Shown piece after piece: positions 7,997 to 17,821 of a stretch of DNA of 64,000 nucleotides. Both the position numbers and the translations under genes were made by a program. Under the pieces are notes generated by a model. That model did no database searches and had not been told where the DNA came from. It was given only the letters and a program-made list of their open reading frames with translations. The DNA comes from Aquimarina sp. Aq107 (GTDB taxonomy: Bacteria > Bacteroidota > Bacteroidia > Flavobacteriales > Flavobacteriaceae), in the NCBI RefSeq assembly GCF_943733665.1, contig NZ_OX030782.1, positions 4,140,501-4,204,500 on the forward strand, given 5' to 3'. How positions within the stretch are numbered: position 1 is the first letter of the stretch; each line of letters starts with the position of its first letter.

Positions 7997-10900
7997 ATGA
8001 GCACATTCAACTTTAAAAAGTGGAATAAAATATTAGGATGGGTAGTTTTTGGAATCGCCCTTTGTGTATACTCCTTAACCGTAGAGCCAACAGCTAGTTT
8101 TTGGGATGCAGGTGAGTATATAGCTACATCATCTAAGTTACAAGTTGGACATCCGCCAGGAGCACCTCTATTTCAAATGATAGGTGCATTTGCTTCCATA
8201 TTTGCATCAGACCCCACCCAAATAGCGCTCGTTGTCAATATGACCTCAGCTTTCGCTAGTGCTTTTGCCATTCTCTTTATGTTTTGGTCAATCACTATCC
8301 TTGTCAAAAAATTAATTATAACAGACGAAAGTTTCACTGATGGTAAAGCTTTGGCAACCTTAGGGAGTGGATTAGTTGGGTCTTTGGCATTCGCCTTTAC
8401 CGATAGTTTTTGGTTTAATGCAGTAGAAGCAGAAGTATATGCAATGGCTACTTGTATTTTATCCGTATTGTTTTATTTAGGATTACTCTGGGAAAGAGAT
8501 ATGCACAACCCGAGAGGTAACCGATGGTTAATTTTAATTGCTTTTATTGCTGGACTTTCTTTTGGAGTTCACTTTATGGGATTACTTTCAATACCTGCTA
8601 TAGGACTGTTATACTATTTCAAAAACTATAAGGTTACAATAAAGAATTTTATTATTGCTAATATCGTAGTAGTCGCAATACTCCTATTTATATTTAAGTT
8701 ACTACTTCCCTCCACTTTAAAATTGTTTGGATGGTTTGAGGTTACTTTTGTAAATAGTTTTGGAATGCCATTTAATTCAGGAACTATATTTTTAGGCCTC
8801 ATTATAGCATCGGCATTTTATTTCATTCTTAAATACACACGTAAAAAGAAATTCCCTTTAATTAACTCAGCTGTATTATGTGTATTATTTATATTCATCG
8901 GTTTCTCTTGTTGGATTATGCTTCCTATAAGAGCAAATGCCGGAACAGTTATAAACGAAAACAATCCAAACAATGCTCGTGAATTATTAGCATATTATAA
9001 TCTAGAACAATACCCAGAAACTCATCTTTTTTATGGCCCGCAGTTTACCGAAATATATGCCGGACTCGATGAAGATGAACCTTATGAAGATGATAAACCT
9101 AAATATGAGAAAAATTTAAAAACTGGAAAATACGATATTGTAAACGACTGGAAAAATGCGAGACAAAATATAGACGATGATCATAAAGCGTTTTTGCCAA
9201 GAATGTGGAGTACCGAGCATATTTCTAATTATATGGATTTTACCGGACCGATTAGGTTCACTATAAAACCAGAGTATCAAGACGAATCCGAATTACTTGA
9301 AGCTGTTACGCAATTTAGAAGAGAATATGCGGTTGGCAAATTAGACAATGACGACTACAATAAATTTTTACGCTCCTTTGGTGATTATTTAAATGTAGAA
9401 AAACCATCTTTTGCATCTAACGTTTTATATCTCCTTGAATATCAAATAGGATATATGTATTGGAGATATTTTATGTGGAATTTTGTGGGTAGACAAGATG
9501 ATAATCAGGGGAAATATAGCAATCTAGAAGGTAATTGGCTTAGCGGAATTAAATTTATTGATGAAATACACTTAGGGTCACAAGACAATTTACCTGGGGA
9601 TGTACTAAAGAATAAAGCTCGTAACACCTATTACTTTTTACCATTATTGCTTGGTCTCATTGGTTTTGTGTTCCAAGTACAAAAGGATAAGAAAAATTTC
9701 TGGGTGCTATTAGCTTTTTTCTTATTTACAGGATTGGCCCTAAAAATATATCTTAACGAAAGACCTTTTGAACCAAGAGAAAGGGATTATGCCTTAGTTG
9801 GTTCATTTTATGTATTCGCTATATGGATAGGTTTTGGAGTATATGCATTATTCGACATTCTTAAAAACTCATTAAAACCAAAATTACTAGCTCCTCTAGT
9901 AACTACAATATGTTTACTCGCCGTACCCGTTTTACTGGCTGCTCAGAATTGGGATGACCACGACCGTTCGAATCGATATACAGCACAAGCTATGGCAAAA
10001 ATGTACCTTCAATCATGCCAAAAAGACGCTATACTTTTTACAATAGGTGATAATGATACATTTGCATTATGGTATGCTCAAGATATAGAAGAATACAGAA
10101 CTGATGTAAGAACAGTAAATACTAGCTTATTTGCAACAGATTGGTACATCGATCAGATGAAAAAAGCCGCCTATGATGGTAAACCAATCCCATCTCAGTT
10201 AACACACGAGTTCTATAGGTTTGGTAACAATGATGCTATTTATTACAAACCAGTTACTAATGATACCATGCTTATCAAAAACTGGATGCGATGGATTGAG
10301 ACTGATGATCCTAGAACCAAAGGTGACTTACAAAATGGAAAACAAGTAAACACTTTTCCAACGAAACACATAAGAATTCCTGTTGATAAAGAAGCCGTTC
10401 TTAGAAATGGAATCGTATCACAAAAAGATGCTCATCTTATAGTTCCTTATATAGATATACATTTAAAAGGTGATCTACTATTTAAAAATCGATTGCTAAT
10501 GTTAGACATGATTGCTAACAATAACTGGGAAAGACCTGTATATTTTACTGGTGGAAGTTTTGGTGATGATGATTATTTATGGATGAAAGATTATTTACAA
10601 TTAGATGGTGTTACCTATAAACTAGTTCCTATTAGAACTCCAATAGACAAACGAAACCCTTATGACATGGGACGTATTGATACAGACCTTATGTATAACA
10701 ATGTTACTAGCTGGGATTGGGGAAATAGCGAAAACCCCAACATTTATCATGATCCTGAAACTCGAAAAAACGCTATTACTTATCGTAGTAATCTAGCTAG
10801 ATTAGTAGAAGCATTGATTAATGAAGGCAAAAAAGATAAGGCTAAAACAATTCTAGACCTTGGGATGGAAAAAATGCCAATAGAATTCTATGAGTATTAC

Positions 10901-11299
10901 ACTCTATTGGAACCATATGTAAGTGGATACTACGAAGTAGGAGAAAAAGAAAAAGCACGTGATTTATGGAATAAAATCGCAAAAAAATATCAAGAACAAT
11001 TGACGTACTTCGGAAGTCTTACTTTAGAACATCAATATGAATATGCTAGTGAGATCGTCAGTAATGTAGAAAGATATAGAAGTGTTGTAGATCTTCTAAT
11101 AATCAATCAAGACAAAGAAATGATTGAAGAAAAGGCTGAAGAATTTAATAGGTATCTAAGGCTATTTACAAGACTTTATTCTGAAGATGAAGAGTACGAC
11201 AATCAGGATGTTTTGGAAGATCAAGAGCAAGATTTACAAAAAGAACTTCTAGATAGTCAAAAACCATTAGACACTTTAGAAGAACTACCAAAATCATAA
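7997..11299 (+). CDS. DUF2723 integral membrane protein (GT117-type, PMT-like glycosyltransferase candidate)
   Basis: 1100 residues. The N-terminal 300 residues contain many membrane segments and the DUF2723 signature: LTVEPTASFWDAGEYIATSSKLQ with an Asp/Glu pair near residues 35-40, and VGHPPGAPL. More membrane helices lie at about 545-650, and the last 450 residues are soluble, with an IGDNDTFALWYAQDI stretch and a helical, TPR-like C terminus (about 930-1100) rich in acid residues. The family is grouped with protein O-mannosyltransferase-like enzymes and has been classed as GT117; substrate unknown. It is the usual Bacteroidetes length. Transfer of a sugar from a lipid carrier at the outer face of the inner membrane is inferred from the fold class. 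Next gene: a NodB deacetylase beyond a terminator. Confidence 0.85.
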   Translation: MSTFNFKKWNKILGWVVFGIALCVYSLTVEPTASFWDAGEYIATSSKLQVGHPPGAPLFQMIGAFASIFASDPTQIALVVNMTSAFASAFAILFMFWSITILVKKLIITDESFTDGKALATLGSGLVGSLAFAFTDSFWFNAVEAEVYAMATCILSVLFYLGLLWERDMHNPRGNRWLILIAFIAGLSFGVHFMGLLSIPAIGLLYYFKNYKVTIKNFIIANIVVVAILLFIFKLLLPSTLKLFGWFEVTFVNSFGMPFNSGTIFLGLIIASAFYFILKYTRKKKFPLINSAVLCVLFIFIGFSCWIMLPIRANAGTVINENNPNNARELLAYYNLEQYPETHLFYGPQFTEIYAGLDEDEPYEDDKPKYEKNLKTGKYDIVNDWKNARQNIDDDHKAFLPRMWSTEHISNYMDFTGPIRFTIKPEYQDESELLEAVTQFRREYAVGKLDNDDYNKFLRSFGDYLNVEKPSFASNVLYLLEYQIGYMYWRYFMWNFVGRQDDNQGKYSNLEGNWLSGIKFIDEIHLGSQDNLPGDVLKNKARNTYYFLPLLLGLIGFVFQVQKDKKNFWVLLAFFLFTGLALKIYLNERPFEPRERDYALVGSFYVFAIWIGFGVYALFDILKNSLKPKLLAPLVTTICLLAVPVLLAAQNWDDHDRSNRYTAQAMAKMYLQSCQKDAILFTIGDNDTFALWYAQDIEEYRTDVRTVNTSLFATDWYIDQMKKAAYDGKPIPSQLTHEFYRFGNNDAIYYKPVTNDTMLIKNWMRWIETDDPRTKGDLQNGKQVNTFPTKHIRIPVDKEAVLRNGIVSQKDAHLIVPYIDIHLKGDLLFKNRLLMLDMIANNNWERPVYFTGGSFGDDDYLWMKDYLQLDGVTYKLVPIRTPIDKRNPYDMGRIDTDLMYNNVTSWDWGNSENPNIYHDPETRKNAITYRSNLARLVEALINEGKKDKAKTILDLGMEKMPIEFYEYYTLLEPYVSGYYEVGEKEKARDLWNKIAKKYQEQLTYFGSLTLEHQYEYASEIVSNVERYRSVVDLLIINQDKEMIEEKAEEFNRYLRLFTRLYSEDEEYDNQDVLEDQEQDLQKELLDSQKPLDTLEELPKS

Positions 11300-11306
11300 C
11301 ACAACT

Positions 11307-11335
11307 GAGCCTTTTAACTAAGGCTCTTTTTTTTT
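11307..11335 (+). terminator. Intrinsic terminator after the DUF2723 gene
   Basis: GAGCCTT / AAGGCTC stem with a 6-base loop followed by nine T. It lies immediately upstream of the deacetylase gene, so that gene would depend on readthrough or on its own promoter. Confidence 0.88.
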
Positions 11336-11341
11336 ATCAAT

Positions 11342-11980
11342 TTGGATTTAATACCTAATAAAACGCCTAATAGTATCAAGTTATTATTTCCCAACTATAC
11401 TTGGGATTTTTACACTTGCGAAGAAAAGAAGATTTATCTAACCTTTGATGATGGCCCTATTCCCGAAGTAACCGATTTCGTATTAGATCAACTAAAACTG
11501 TATAACGCAAAAGGCACTTTTTTTTGTATTGGTGAAAATATTAGGAAAAATCCAATAGTTTTTAAAAGAATAATTTCAGATGGCCATAGTATTGGAAATC
11601 ACACTATGAATCACTTAAAAGCAAGAAAAAACAGCCTTTCTATATACGTTGAAAATGTTTTAAATTGTGAAAATGAAATTTTAGAACACACTAAAATTAA
11701 CCACAAACTGTTTAGACCTCCTTATGGACAATTAAGTAAGCGTAAATTATCAGAGCTAAGGAAACTAAACTATGAAATTATATTATGGGATGTGTTATCC
11801 AAAGATTGGGACAAAAACACCTCACCAGAACAATGCACTATTAATGTAGTTGCAAACGCAAAAAAAGGTAGTATTGTTGTTTTTCATGATAGTATTAAAG
11901 CATTTAAAAACCTTAGGGTAGCATTGCCTAAAGTACTTAAGCATTTTTCTGAAAAAGGATTTATTTTTGAAAAGATTTAA
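11342..11980 (+). CDS. Polysaccharide deacetylase (NodB domain)
   Basis: 212 residues. A carbohydrate esterase family 4 enzyme: TFDDGP (about 33-38, catalytic Asp and metal-binding Asp), HSIGNHTMNH (metal-binding His pair, about 82-91), RPPYG (about 121-125) and IVVFHDS near residues 179-185. Such enzymes remove acetyl groups from N-acetylated glycans such as peptidoglycan or chitin-like polymers. No signal peptide is evident. The start is TTG (MDLIPNKTPNSIK): no in-frame ATG precedes the catalytic core and the extension matches the N terminus I expect in this family. The TTG lies seven bases after the terminator T run of the upstream gene, so how it is transcribed is unclear. Confidence 0.88.
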   Translation: MDLIPNKTPNSIKLLFPNYTWDFYTCEEKKIYLTFDDGPIPEVTDFVLDQLKLYNAKGTFFCIGENIRKNPIVFKRIISDGHSIGNHTMNHLKARKNSLSIYVENVLNCENEILEHTKINHKLFRPPYGQLSKRKLSELRKLNYEIILWDVLSKDWDKNTSPEQCTINVVANAKKGSIVVFHDSIKAFKNLRVALPKVLKHFSEKGFIFEKI

Positions 11981-12007
11981 TCTTAATCAATCTAAGAAAG
12001 TTCTTTT

Positions 12008-12304
12008 TTAAACATACTCTTTCATAAGACCTATAAGCGTGTTCGCATCTTGCTCTCCACTTTGTCTCCAAACCATTTCTCCTTCTTTATAAATCATTAA
12101 TGTAGGAAGACCCTTAATACGAAGTGCTGTCGCCAACTCTTCATTTTTATCCACATCTATCTTTATCACTTTAGCTTTATCGCCAAGAGCAGCAGCCACA
12201 TCCTTTAATACAGGATGCATGGATACAGAAGGTTCATTCCATTCAGTATAAAAATCCAGCAAAACCGGAACCTCAATACCTATTAACTCTCCAAACTTTG
12301 ACAT
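12008..12304 (-). CDS. Thioredoxin-fold protein lacking the CXXC cysteines
   Basis: 98 residues. The whole thioredoxin fold is present: VLLDFYTEW at the end of the first core strand, VIKIDVDKNEELATALRIKGLPTLMIYKEG with the cis-proline motif (GLPT), and a C-terminal helix. At the active site, where WCGPC is expected, it reads WNEPS: both cysteines are replaced, by Asn and Ser, and no cysteine occurs anywhere in the protein. It cannot do dithiol-disulfide exchange. I believe similar W-N-E proteins occur in other Flavobacteriaceae, which would argue for a conserved non-redox role such as binding or chaperoning, but this is recollection. Leftward, 82 bases downstream of the metallophosphoesterase. 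Confidence 0.85.
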   Translation of the reverse strand: MSKFGELIGIEVPVLLDFYTEWNEPSVSMHPVLKDVAAALGDKAKVIKIDVDKNEELATALRIKGLPTLMIYKEGEMVWRQSGEQDANTLIGLMKEYV

Positions 12305-12386
12305 GTTCTAAAAATTTTATTATCAAACTATGCTATACTAACGAACAAAGCAGATATATAATTGTAAATATAACACTTTCTACGAA

Positions 12387-13625
12387 TTATGCGGGTTTAG
12401 GACCTTTTCTCAATTCAATAACAGTAATTTCTGGCCAAATCCCTACTCTTCCGGGAAAGGCATGAAAACCAAACCCTCTATTTACATTAAGATAACGTCC
12501 CATATCATTATACATACCAGCCCATTGTTTATAAACATACTGCACAGGACTCCACTTTAAAAACCCAGGGATTTCTATTCCAAACTGAAATCCATGAGTA
12601 TGCCCACTAAGCGTTAAATGATAATGATTATCATGCTTTTTTACCTCATACTCCCAATGAGATGGATCATGACTTAATAAAATTTTAAAATCTTCTTTGG
12701 CAACACCATTCGATGCTTTTGCCAAATCTCCTGCTTTTTTAAAGTTATGCCCCCAATTCTCTACACCGACTATAGCTATTCGTTCATCATCTTTTTCTAT
12801 AAAGGAATTATCATTTAACAACAATTGAAAATCAATTTTAGAATGCACTTCTTTAATAGCTTCAAAATTAGCTTCTTTTTCTTCTTCTGAATCCCAAGTT
12901 ACATATTCACCATAATCATGATTTCCCAAAATAGAATATTTCCCAAAAGAAGGTGTTTTTAAACCTTTAAAAATATCAATCCAATCATCCATTTCACTAG
13001 CCATAGTATTTACAATATCCCCAGTAAAAACTAATAAGTCAGTTTGCTGCTGATTTATTAGATCTACAGCATATTCAATCTTTTCAACCTCATCAAAACT
13101 ACCAGAATGAATATCAGATATCTGAGTTAACCGAAAACCATCAAATGCATTTGGTAAATCATCAAAATATAGAACATGATTAATAACTTTAAAATTATAC
13201 TTACCTCTAAATATACCATGTACTAATCCAGCAAAAGGTATTGCAGCTACTCCCAAGGCCATTTGACTTATAAATTTTCTTCGGCTTGGTAAATATTGAG
13301 TCGCATTTCCATCAAAAAATGTATTTGTAAGATAAGTATACCCTGCTACGCAAAGCCTTATAATGTCTTCTCCAAACATAAACAACACTAAAATCAACTT
13401 AGGAACTAAGGTAACTAATAACAAACCACTTGCTCTTAATGAATATTTTGTAGGGCCTACACTTCTATCGTAGTTAGCAAAAACATATATAACATACCCT
13501 ATAATGAGTAATGAGATAATCAAATATACTATTTGGATCCATTGATTTTTTGATAAAGTGCGAATAACTTGATAAGCATATAATTCTATTAAAACATAAA
13601 GCACTAAAGGAATAATCCAACGCAT
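12387..13625 (-). CDS. Membrane-anchored metallophosphoesterase
   Basis: 412 residues. Three to four hydrophobic segments fill about residues 1-110, and a hydrophobic stretch (about 117-135) precedes the catalytic domain. The calcineurin-like phosphoesterase motifs are complete and in order: SDIHSGS (about 170), FTGDIVN (about 200), LGNHDYGE (about 231), LLSHDP (about 310) and LSGHTHG (about 340). These supply the ligands of a two-metal site. The overall layout resembles YaeI-type or UDP-2,3-diacylglucosamine-hydrolase-like enzymes, but the substrate cannot be read from the sequence. A -7 element TAGTTTTG lies 26 bases upstream. Confidence 0.88.
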   Translation of the reverse strand: MRWIIPLVLYVLIELYAYQVIRTLSKNQWIQIVYLIISLLIIGYVIYVFANYDRSVGPTKYSLRASGLLLVTLVPKLILVLFMFGEDIIRLCVAGYTYLTNTFFDGNATQYLPSRRKFISQMALGVAAIPFAGLVHGIFRGKYNFKVINHVLYFDDLPNAFDGFRLTQISDIHSGSFDEVEKIEYAVDLINQQQTDLLVFTGDIVNTMASEMDDWIDIFKGLKTPSFGKYSILGNHDYGEYVTWDSEEEKEANFEAIKEVHSKIDFQLLLNDNSFIEKDDERIAIVGVENWGHNFKKAGDLAKASNGVAKEDFKILLSHDPSHWEYEVKKHDNHYHLTLSGHTHGFQFGIEIPGFLKWSPVQYVYKQWAGMYNDMGRYLNVNRGFGFHAFPGRVGIWPEITVIELRKGPKPA

Positions 13626-13651
13626 ATTAATTCTAAGTTTTATTTACTAAA

Positions 13652-13659
13652 CAAAACTA
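13652..13659 (-). promoter_or_regulatory. -7 element of the metallophosphoesterase gene
   Basis: Minus strand TAGTTTTG, exact TAnnTTTG, 26 bases upstream of the ATG. No good -33 match. Confidence 0.45.
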
Positions 13660-13814
13660 TCTCACCTTTTGTCAATCATAAGTATATTTAAGTAAAAATT
13701 AACTGTTTATCATTTAATCATAATAAAATACTATCATTACTAAGATACACATATATCAAACACCATAAATCTTAGAATTTTCTTTCATATGTATAATTTT
13801 TATTCGTACCTTCG

Positions 13815-13955
13815 TTCAACTATTTAACTATAGGGATGTACAAAAAAAATCTACTTTATTCATAAAATATTACTATCGTATTTATAGCAATTGATAACAT
13901 TGTTATCAATTTTATTTTGGGGCGAAATGCCGTCATTCATTGACGGCATTTCTTA
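13815..13955 (+). ncRNA. Candidate small RNA upstream of polA
   Basis: The 400-base gap between the metallophosphoesterase and polA holds no ORF but shows a promoter-like TACCTTCG (13807-13814, one mismatch to TAnnTTTG), an imperfect TTTC 20 bases upstream, then a perfect 10-bp hairpin AATTGATAAC/GTTATCAATT (13889-13911) and a GC-rich 11-bp terminator hairpin AAATGCCGTCA/TGACGGCATTT (13925-13951). As polA starts 77 bases later, a free-standing RNA of about 130 bases fits better than a polA leader, but a leader attenuator is possible. The 5' end is a guess. Confidence 0.5.
13925..13951 (+). terminator. Intrinsic terminator in the polA upstream region
   Basis: Perfect 11-bp stem AAATGCCGTCA/TGACGGCATTT, loop TTCAT, followed by CTTATTTAG. 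There is no upstream rightward gene for it to end, which supports a small RNA or a leader. Confidence 0.75.
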
Positions 13956-14027
13956 TTTAGTATAATTTTGAAACGATTTTCAGCAATCTTCTTTTTATAT
14001 TGCATTTCTAAAAACTGAACATACACT

Positions 14028-16850
14028 ATGTCACAAAAACGTCTTTTTCTTCTGGATGCATTCGCACTTATTTTTCGCGGATATTATGCTTTAATTAAAA
14101 ATCCAAGAATCAATTCTAAAGGGCAAGATACCTCAGCAATTATGGGGTTTGTAAATTCACTTTTTGATGTTATCAAAAGAGAAAACCCAGATCACTTAGC
14201 GGTTGCATTTGACAAACAAGGAAGTAAGGATCGTTTAGAGATATTCCCAGAATATAAAGCCAATAGAGATGAAACTCCAGAAGCTATAAAAATAGCTGTT
14301 CCTATTATACAGGAAATCCTAAAGGCAATGCATATCCCTATTATTGAAAGAGCTGGAGTAGAAGCAGATGATTTAATCGGAACGATTGCTAAACAAGCTG
14401 AAAAAGAAGGATACCAAACATTTATGGTTACACCTGATAAAGATTATGCACAATTAGTATCGGAAAATATTTTTATGTATCGCCCGGCTCGTATGGGAAA
14501 TGGTATTGAAATCTGGGGAATACCCGAAGTACAAAAAAGATTTGAAGTAGAGCGTCCAGAACAGGTAATTGACTACTTAGGAATGATGGGAGATGCTGTA
14601 GATAATATTCCTGGCTTACCAGGAGTTGGTGATAAAACTGCCAAGAAATTCATTGCTGCTTATGGATCTATGGAAGGTCTTTTTGAGAATATAGATCAGC
14701 TAAAAGGCAAGATGAAAGAAAAAGTAGAAGCTAATCAAGAATTAGGACTTCTTTCTAAAAAATTAGCAACGATTATCCTCGATTGTGATGTTACTTTTGA
14801 TGCAAAGGATTATGAAATTTCTGAACCGGACGCAAAAAAAGTACAGGAAATTTTTGAAGAGCTCGAATTTAGAAGATTGACTGATCAATTCACTAAAACC
14901 TTCTTTCCATCTGAATCTTCTACCCCAACAAAAACTGCTTCTTCAAATAAGCAATCGGAACAAGCTGGTGCGGGCCAATTTTCATTGTTTGGTGGTAATC
15001 AAGACACCAATAATGCTACAGATTCATTTTCTAGTAGAAAAACAATTGCAAATACAGAACATTTTTATCAGAGTGTAGCTCCTGGAATGGCAATGAAATT
15101 ATTTATTCAAAATCTACTTAAACAGAAAAATGTTTGTTTTGACACGGAGACAACTGGACTCGACCCTCTTACTGCAGAATTGGTAGGAATCTCATTTTCT
15201 TGGGAAGCAGGAAAAGGATTTTATATCCCTTTTCCGGAAAATCAAAATGAAGCTCAAGAATTAATCGAACTACTAAGACCTTTTTTCGAAGACGAAAATA
15301 TTACCAAAATTGGCCAAAATTTAAAATACGACATCAAAGTATTAGCCAAATATAATCTAGAAGTAAAAGGAAAATTGTTTGACACCATGCTAGCTCATTA
15401 CCTGATCAATCCAGATATGAGACACAACATGGATGTCCTTTCAGAAACCTACCTTAATTATACACCAGTTTCAATAACTGAACTGATAGGGAAAAAAGGA
15501 AAAAACCAATTATCTTTCAGACAAGTTCCTCAAGAAAAACAGACAGAATACGCAGTGGAAGATGCCGATATTACATTTCAACTTAAGGAGCACTTTACTC
15601 CAGAACTTAACGAAGCTAATATATTATCTCTTTTTGAAGACATCGAAGTTCCTTTACTAAGAGTCCTAGCGGCTATGGAGATAGAAGGAATTAATCTAGA
15701 TAATGAATTTTTGCAGTCATTATCAGAGGAATTAAACAATGATATCAAAACATTAGAGACTGACATATACAAAGAAGCTGGAGAAGAGTTTAACATTGCT
15801 TCACCAAAACAATTAGGAATTATCCTTTTTGAAAAAATGAAATTGGTAGACAAACCTAAGAAAACAAAAACTGGTCAATATTCTACCGCAGAAGACGTCT
15901 TATCCTACCTAGCCAAAGATCACAAAATTATTCAAAACATACTAGACTATCGTGGATTATCTAAACTAAAAAGCACCTATGTAGATGCATTACCGAACCA
16001 AATTAATGAATCTACAGGTCGCGTGCATACAGATTATATGCAAACTGTAGCTGCAACTGGGCGACTAAGTTCTAATAATCCTAATTTACAAAATATACCG
16101 ATTAGAACAGAACGAGGAAGACAGGTAAGAAAAGCATTTGTTCCAAGAGATCAAGAACACACACTGTTAGCTGCCGATTATTCTCAAATAGAATTAAGAA
16201 TCATTGCCGCATTAAGTGAAGAAGAAACAATGATCAACGCTTTTAAAAGCGGAGAAGATATTCATGCGTCTACTGCAGCAAAAGTTTTCAATGTGCCTAT
16301 CAAGGAAGTTACCCGAGAACAACGTAGTAACGCTAAGACTGTGAACTTTGGAATTATCTATGGTGTTTCCGCATTTGGACTGAGTAATCAAACCGATCTG
16401 TCTCGAAGTGAAGCCAAAGAACTTATAGATACTTACTACAAAACCTATCCTAAATTACGTAATTACATGAGCGAACAAGTAGATTTTGCTAGGGAAAATG
16501 GTTATGTCCAAACGGTATTAGGAAGACGTCGTTATCTTAAGGATATTAACTCCGCTAACGCCGTTGTTAGAGGAGCAGCAGAACGAAATGCAGTAAACGC
16601 ACCAATACAAGGTAGTGCTGCGGATATTATCAAAATTGCAATGATCAATATTCATCAAAAATTAAAAGAGGGTAATTATAAGACAAAAATGCTACTGCAA
16701 GTACATGATGAATTGGTTTTTGATGTATACAAACCTGAATTAGAAAAAATACAATCTCTTATAAAATCAGAAATGGAAAATGCATATACACTTGCAGTTC
16801 CTTTAGATGTAGATATGGGGTTAGGAGAAAATTGGCTAGAAGCCCACTAA
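14028..16850 (+). CDS. polA: DNA polymerase I
   Basis: 940 residues with the complete three-part layout. The 5' nuclease domain (about 1-290) includes LLDAFALIFRGYYAL, EADDLIGT and MGDAVDNIPGLPGVGDKTAKK. A variable linker (about 290-350) is Ser/Thr/Gln-rich. The 3'-5' exonuclease domain (about 355-530) keeps its acidic residues in FDTETTGLDP, and DADITFQL supplies the third motif, so proofreading should be active. The polymerase domain has motif A (ADYSQIELR, about 715), motif B (RSNAKTVNFGIIYG) and motif C (LQVHDELVFDV, about 890). It fills gaps and removes RNA primers. The ATG beginning MSQKRLFLLDAF fits the family. Next gene: terC-like, 64 bases downstream. Confidence 0.98.
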   Translation: MSQKRLFLLDAFALIFRGYYALIKNPRINSKGQDTSAIMGFVNSLFDVIKRENPDHLAVAFDKQGSKDRLEIFPEYKANRDETPEAIKIAVPIIQEILKAMHIPIIERAGVEADDLIGTIAKQAEKEGYQTFMVTPDKDYAQLVSENIFMYRPARMGNGIEIWGIPEVQKRFEVERPEQVIDYLGMMGDAVDNIPGLPGVGDKTAKKFIAAYGSMEGLFENIDQLKGKMKEKVEANQELGLLSKKLATIILDCDVTFDAKDYEISEPDAKKVQEIFEELEFRRLTDQFTKTFFPSESSTPTKTASSNKQSEQAGAGQFSLFGGNQDTNNATDSFSSRKTIANTEHFYQSVAPGMAMKLFIQNLLKQKNVCFDTETTGLDPLTAELVGISFSWEAGKGFYIPFPENQNEAQELIELLRPFFEDENITKIGQNLKYDIKVLAKYNLEVKGKLFDTMLAHYLINPDMRHNMDVLSETYLNYTPVSITELIGKKGKNQLSFRQVPQEKQTEYAVEDADITFQLKEHFTPELNEANILSLFEDIEVPLLRVLAAMEIEGINLDNEFLQSLSEELNNDIKTLETDIYKEAGEEFNIASPKQLGIILFEKMKLVDKPKKTKTGQYSTAEDVLSYLAKDHKIIQNILDYRGLSKLKSTYVDALPNQINESTGRVHTDYMQTVAATGRLSSNNPNLQNIPIRTERGRQVRKAFVPRDQEHTLLAADYSQIELRIIAALSEEETMINAFKSGEDIHASTAAKVFNVPIKEVTREQRSNAKTVNFGIIYGVSAFGLSNQTDLSRSEAKELIDTYYKTYPKLRNYMSEQVDFARENGYVQTVLGRRRYLKDINSANAVVRGAAERNAVNAPIQGSAADIIKIAMINIHQKLKEGNYKTKMLLQVHDELVFDVYKPELEKIQSLIKSEMENAYTLAVPLDVDMGLGENWLEAH

Positions 16851-16914
16851 CTTATAACTGCACTTAGTACTATTTTATTCATATTTAATAACATAACCAA
16901 TCAACACTTATTTT

Positions 16915-17739
16915 ATGGAACAACTTTTTACCCTTGAAAGTCTTATAACCTTATTAATGCTTGTACTACTTCAGGCAGTTTTAGGCTTTGATAATCTCCT
17001 TTACATTTCTTTAGAATCAAAAAAAGCACCTCCAGAAAAACAAAGTTTCGTAAGAAAAATGGGAGTTGGGTTAGCAATTATACTTCGTATAGTTTTGCTT
17101 TTTGTACTTATGTCTGTAATACAATTTTTCCAAGAACCTTTCTTTAGTCTTCATGACAATAACATTCTTGAGTTCGAATTTAATGTCCATAGCTTAATTG
17201 TTCTTGCAGGAGGTGTATTTATTATATATACAGCAATCAAAGAAATTTGGCACATGATGTTACTTAATGAGCACGAAGAAATAGAAAAAGATGAGAAAAA
17301 AGGCTCAATAAACAAAGTCATCTTATGGATCGTAATTATGAACCTGGTTTTTTCTTTTGACTCTATTTTAAGTGCGATGGCGTTAACCAGCGATATGGAA
17401 TATGTACCGCAACTTGTTTTGATGTCTATAGCTATTATATTAGGAGGTGTTTTAATGATCGTTTTAGCTGACAAAGTAGCTAACTTCCTCCAGAAAAACA
17501 GAATGTATGAAGTATTAGGGCTTTTTATATTATTCATCGTAGGTATTATGTTATTATCAGAAGGAGGTCATTTAGCACATCTTCATATTTTTAATAACGA
17601 AGTTACACAAATGAGTAAAACTACATTCTATTTTGTAATTGTTGTACTTGTAATTGTAGATATTGTGCAAGGTCGTTATCAGAAAAAACTTTTAGCAGAA
17701 AAGCAACACCAAGAATCACTAGCAAAAAAAGATAAGTAA
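16915..17739 (+). CDS. TerC-family integral membrane protein
   Basis: 274 residues, about seven membrane helices. The TerC signature is present: QAVLGFDNLLYISLESKK near residue 20 and LVFSFDSILSAMAL near residue 145, each placing an Asp in a membrane helix. TerC-family proteins are linked to metal-ion export, notably manganese, during metallation of secreted proteins; the tellurite resistance link is historical. A charged loop (EHEEIEKDEKKG, about 120-130) splits the helices, and the C terminus is charged and probably cytoplasmic. It may be cotranscribed with polA (64-base gap). Substrate not determinable here. Confidence 0.9.
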   Translation: MEQLFTLESLITLLMLVLLQAVLGFDNLLYISLESKKAPPEKQSFVRKMGVGLAIILRIVLLFVLMSVIQFFQEPFFSLHDNNILEFEFNVHSLIVLAGGVFIIYTAIKEIWHMMLLNEHEEIEKDEKKGSINKVILWIVIMNLVFSFDSILSAMALTSDMEYVPQLVLMSIAIILGGVLMIVLADKVANFLQKNRMYEVLGLFILFIVGIMLLSEGGHLAHLHIFNNEVTQMSKTTFYFVIVVLVIVDIVQGRYQKKLLAEKQHQESLAKKDK

Positions 17740-17760
17740 CTCTTTTTTTTAGTAAAAAGA

Positions 17761-17800
17761 AATAAAAAGCGCTTCCCTTTTTGGGGAAGCGCTTTTTATT
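17761..17800. terminator. Bidirectional terminator after the TerC gene
   Basis: A perfect 17-bp stem: arms AATAAAAAGCGCTTCCC and GGGAAGCGCTTTTTATT, six-base loop. It separates the rightward TerC gene from the leftward lipoprotein gene. Confidence 0.95.
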
Positions 17801-17821
17801 TTAACCACAATAACAAATAAC

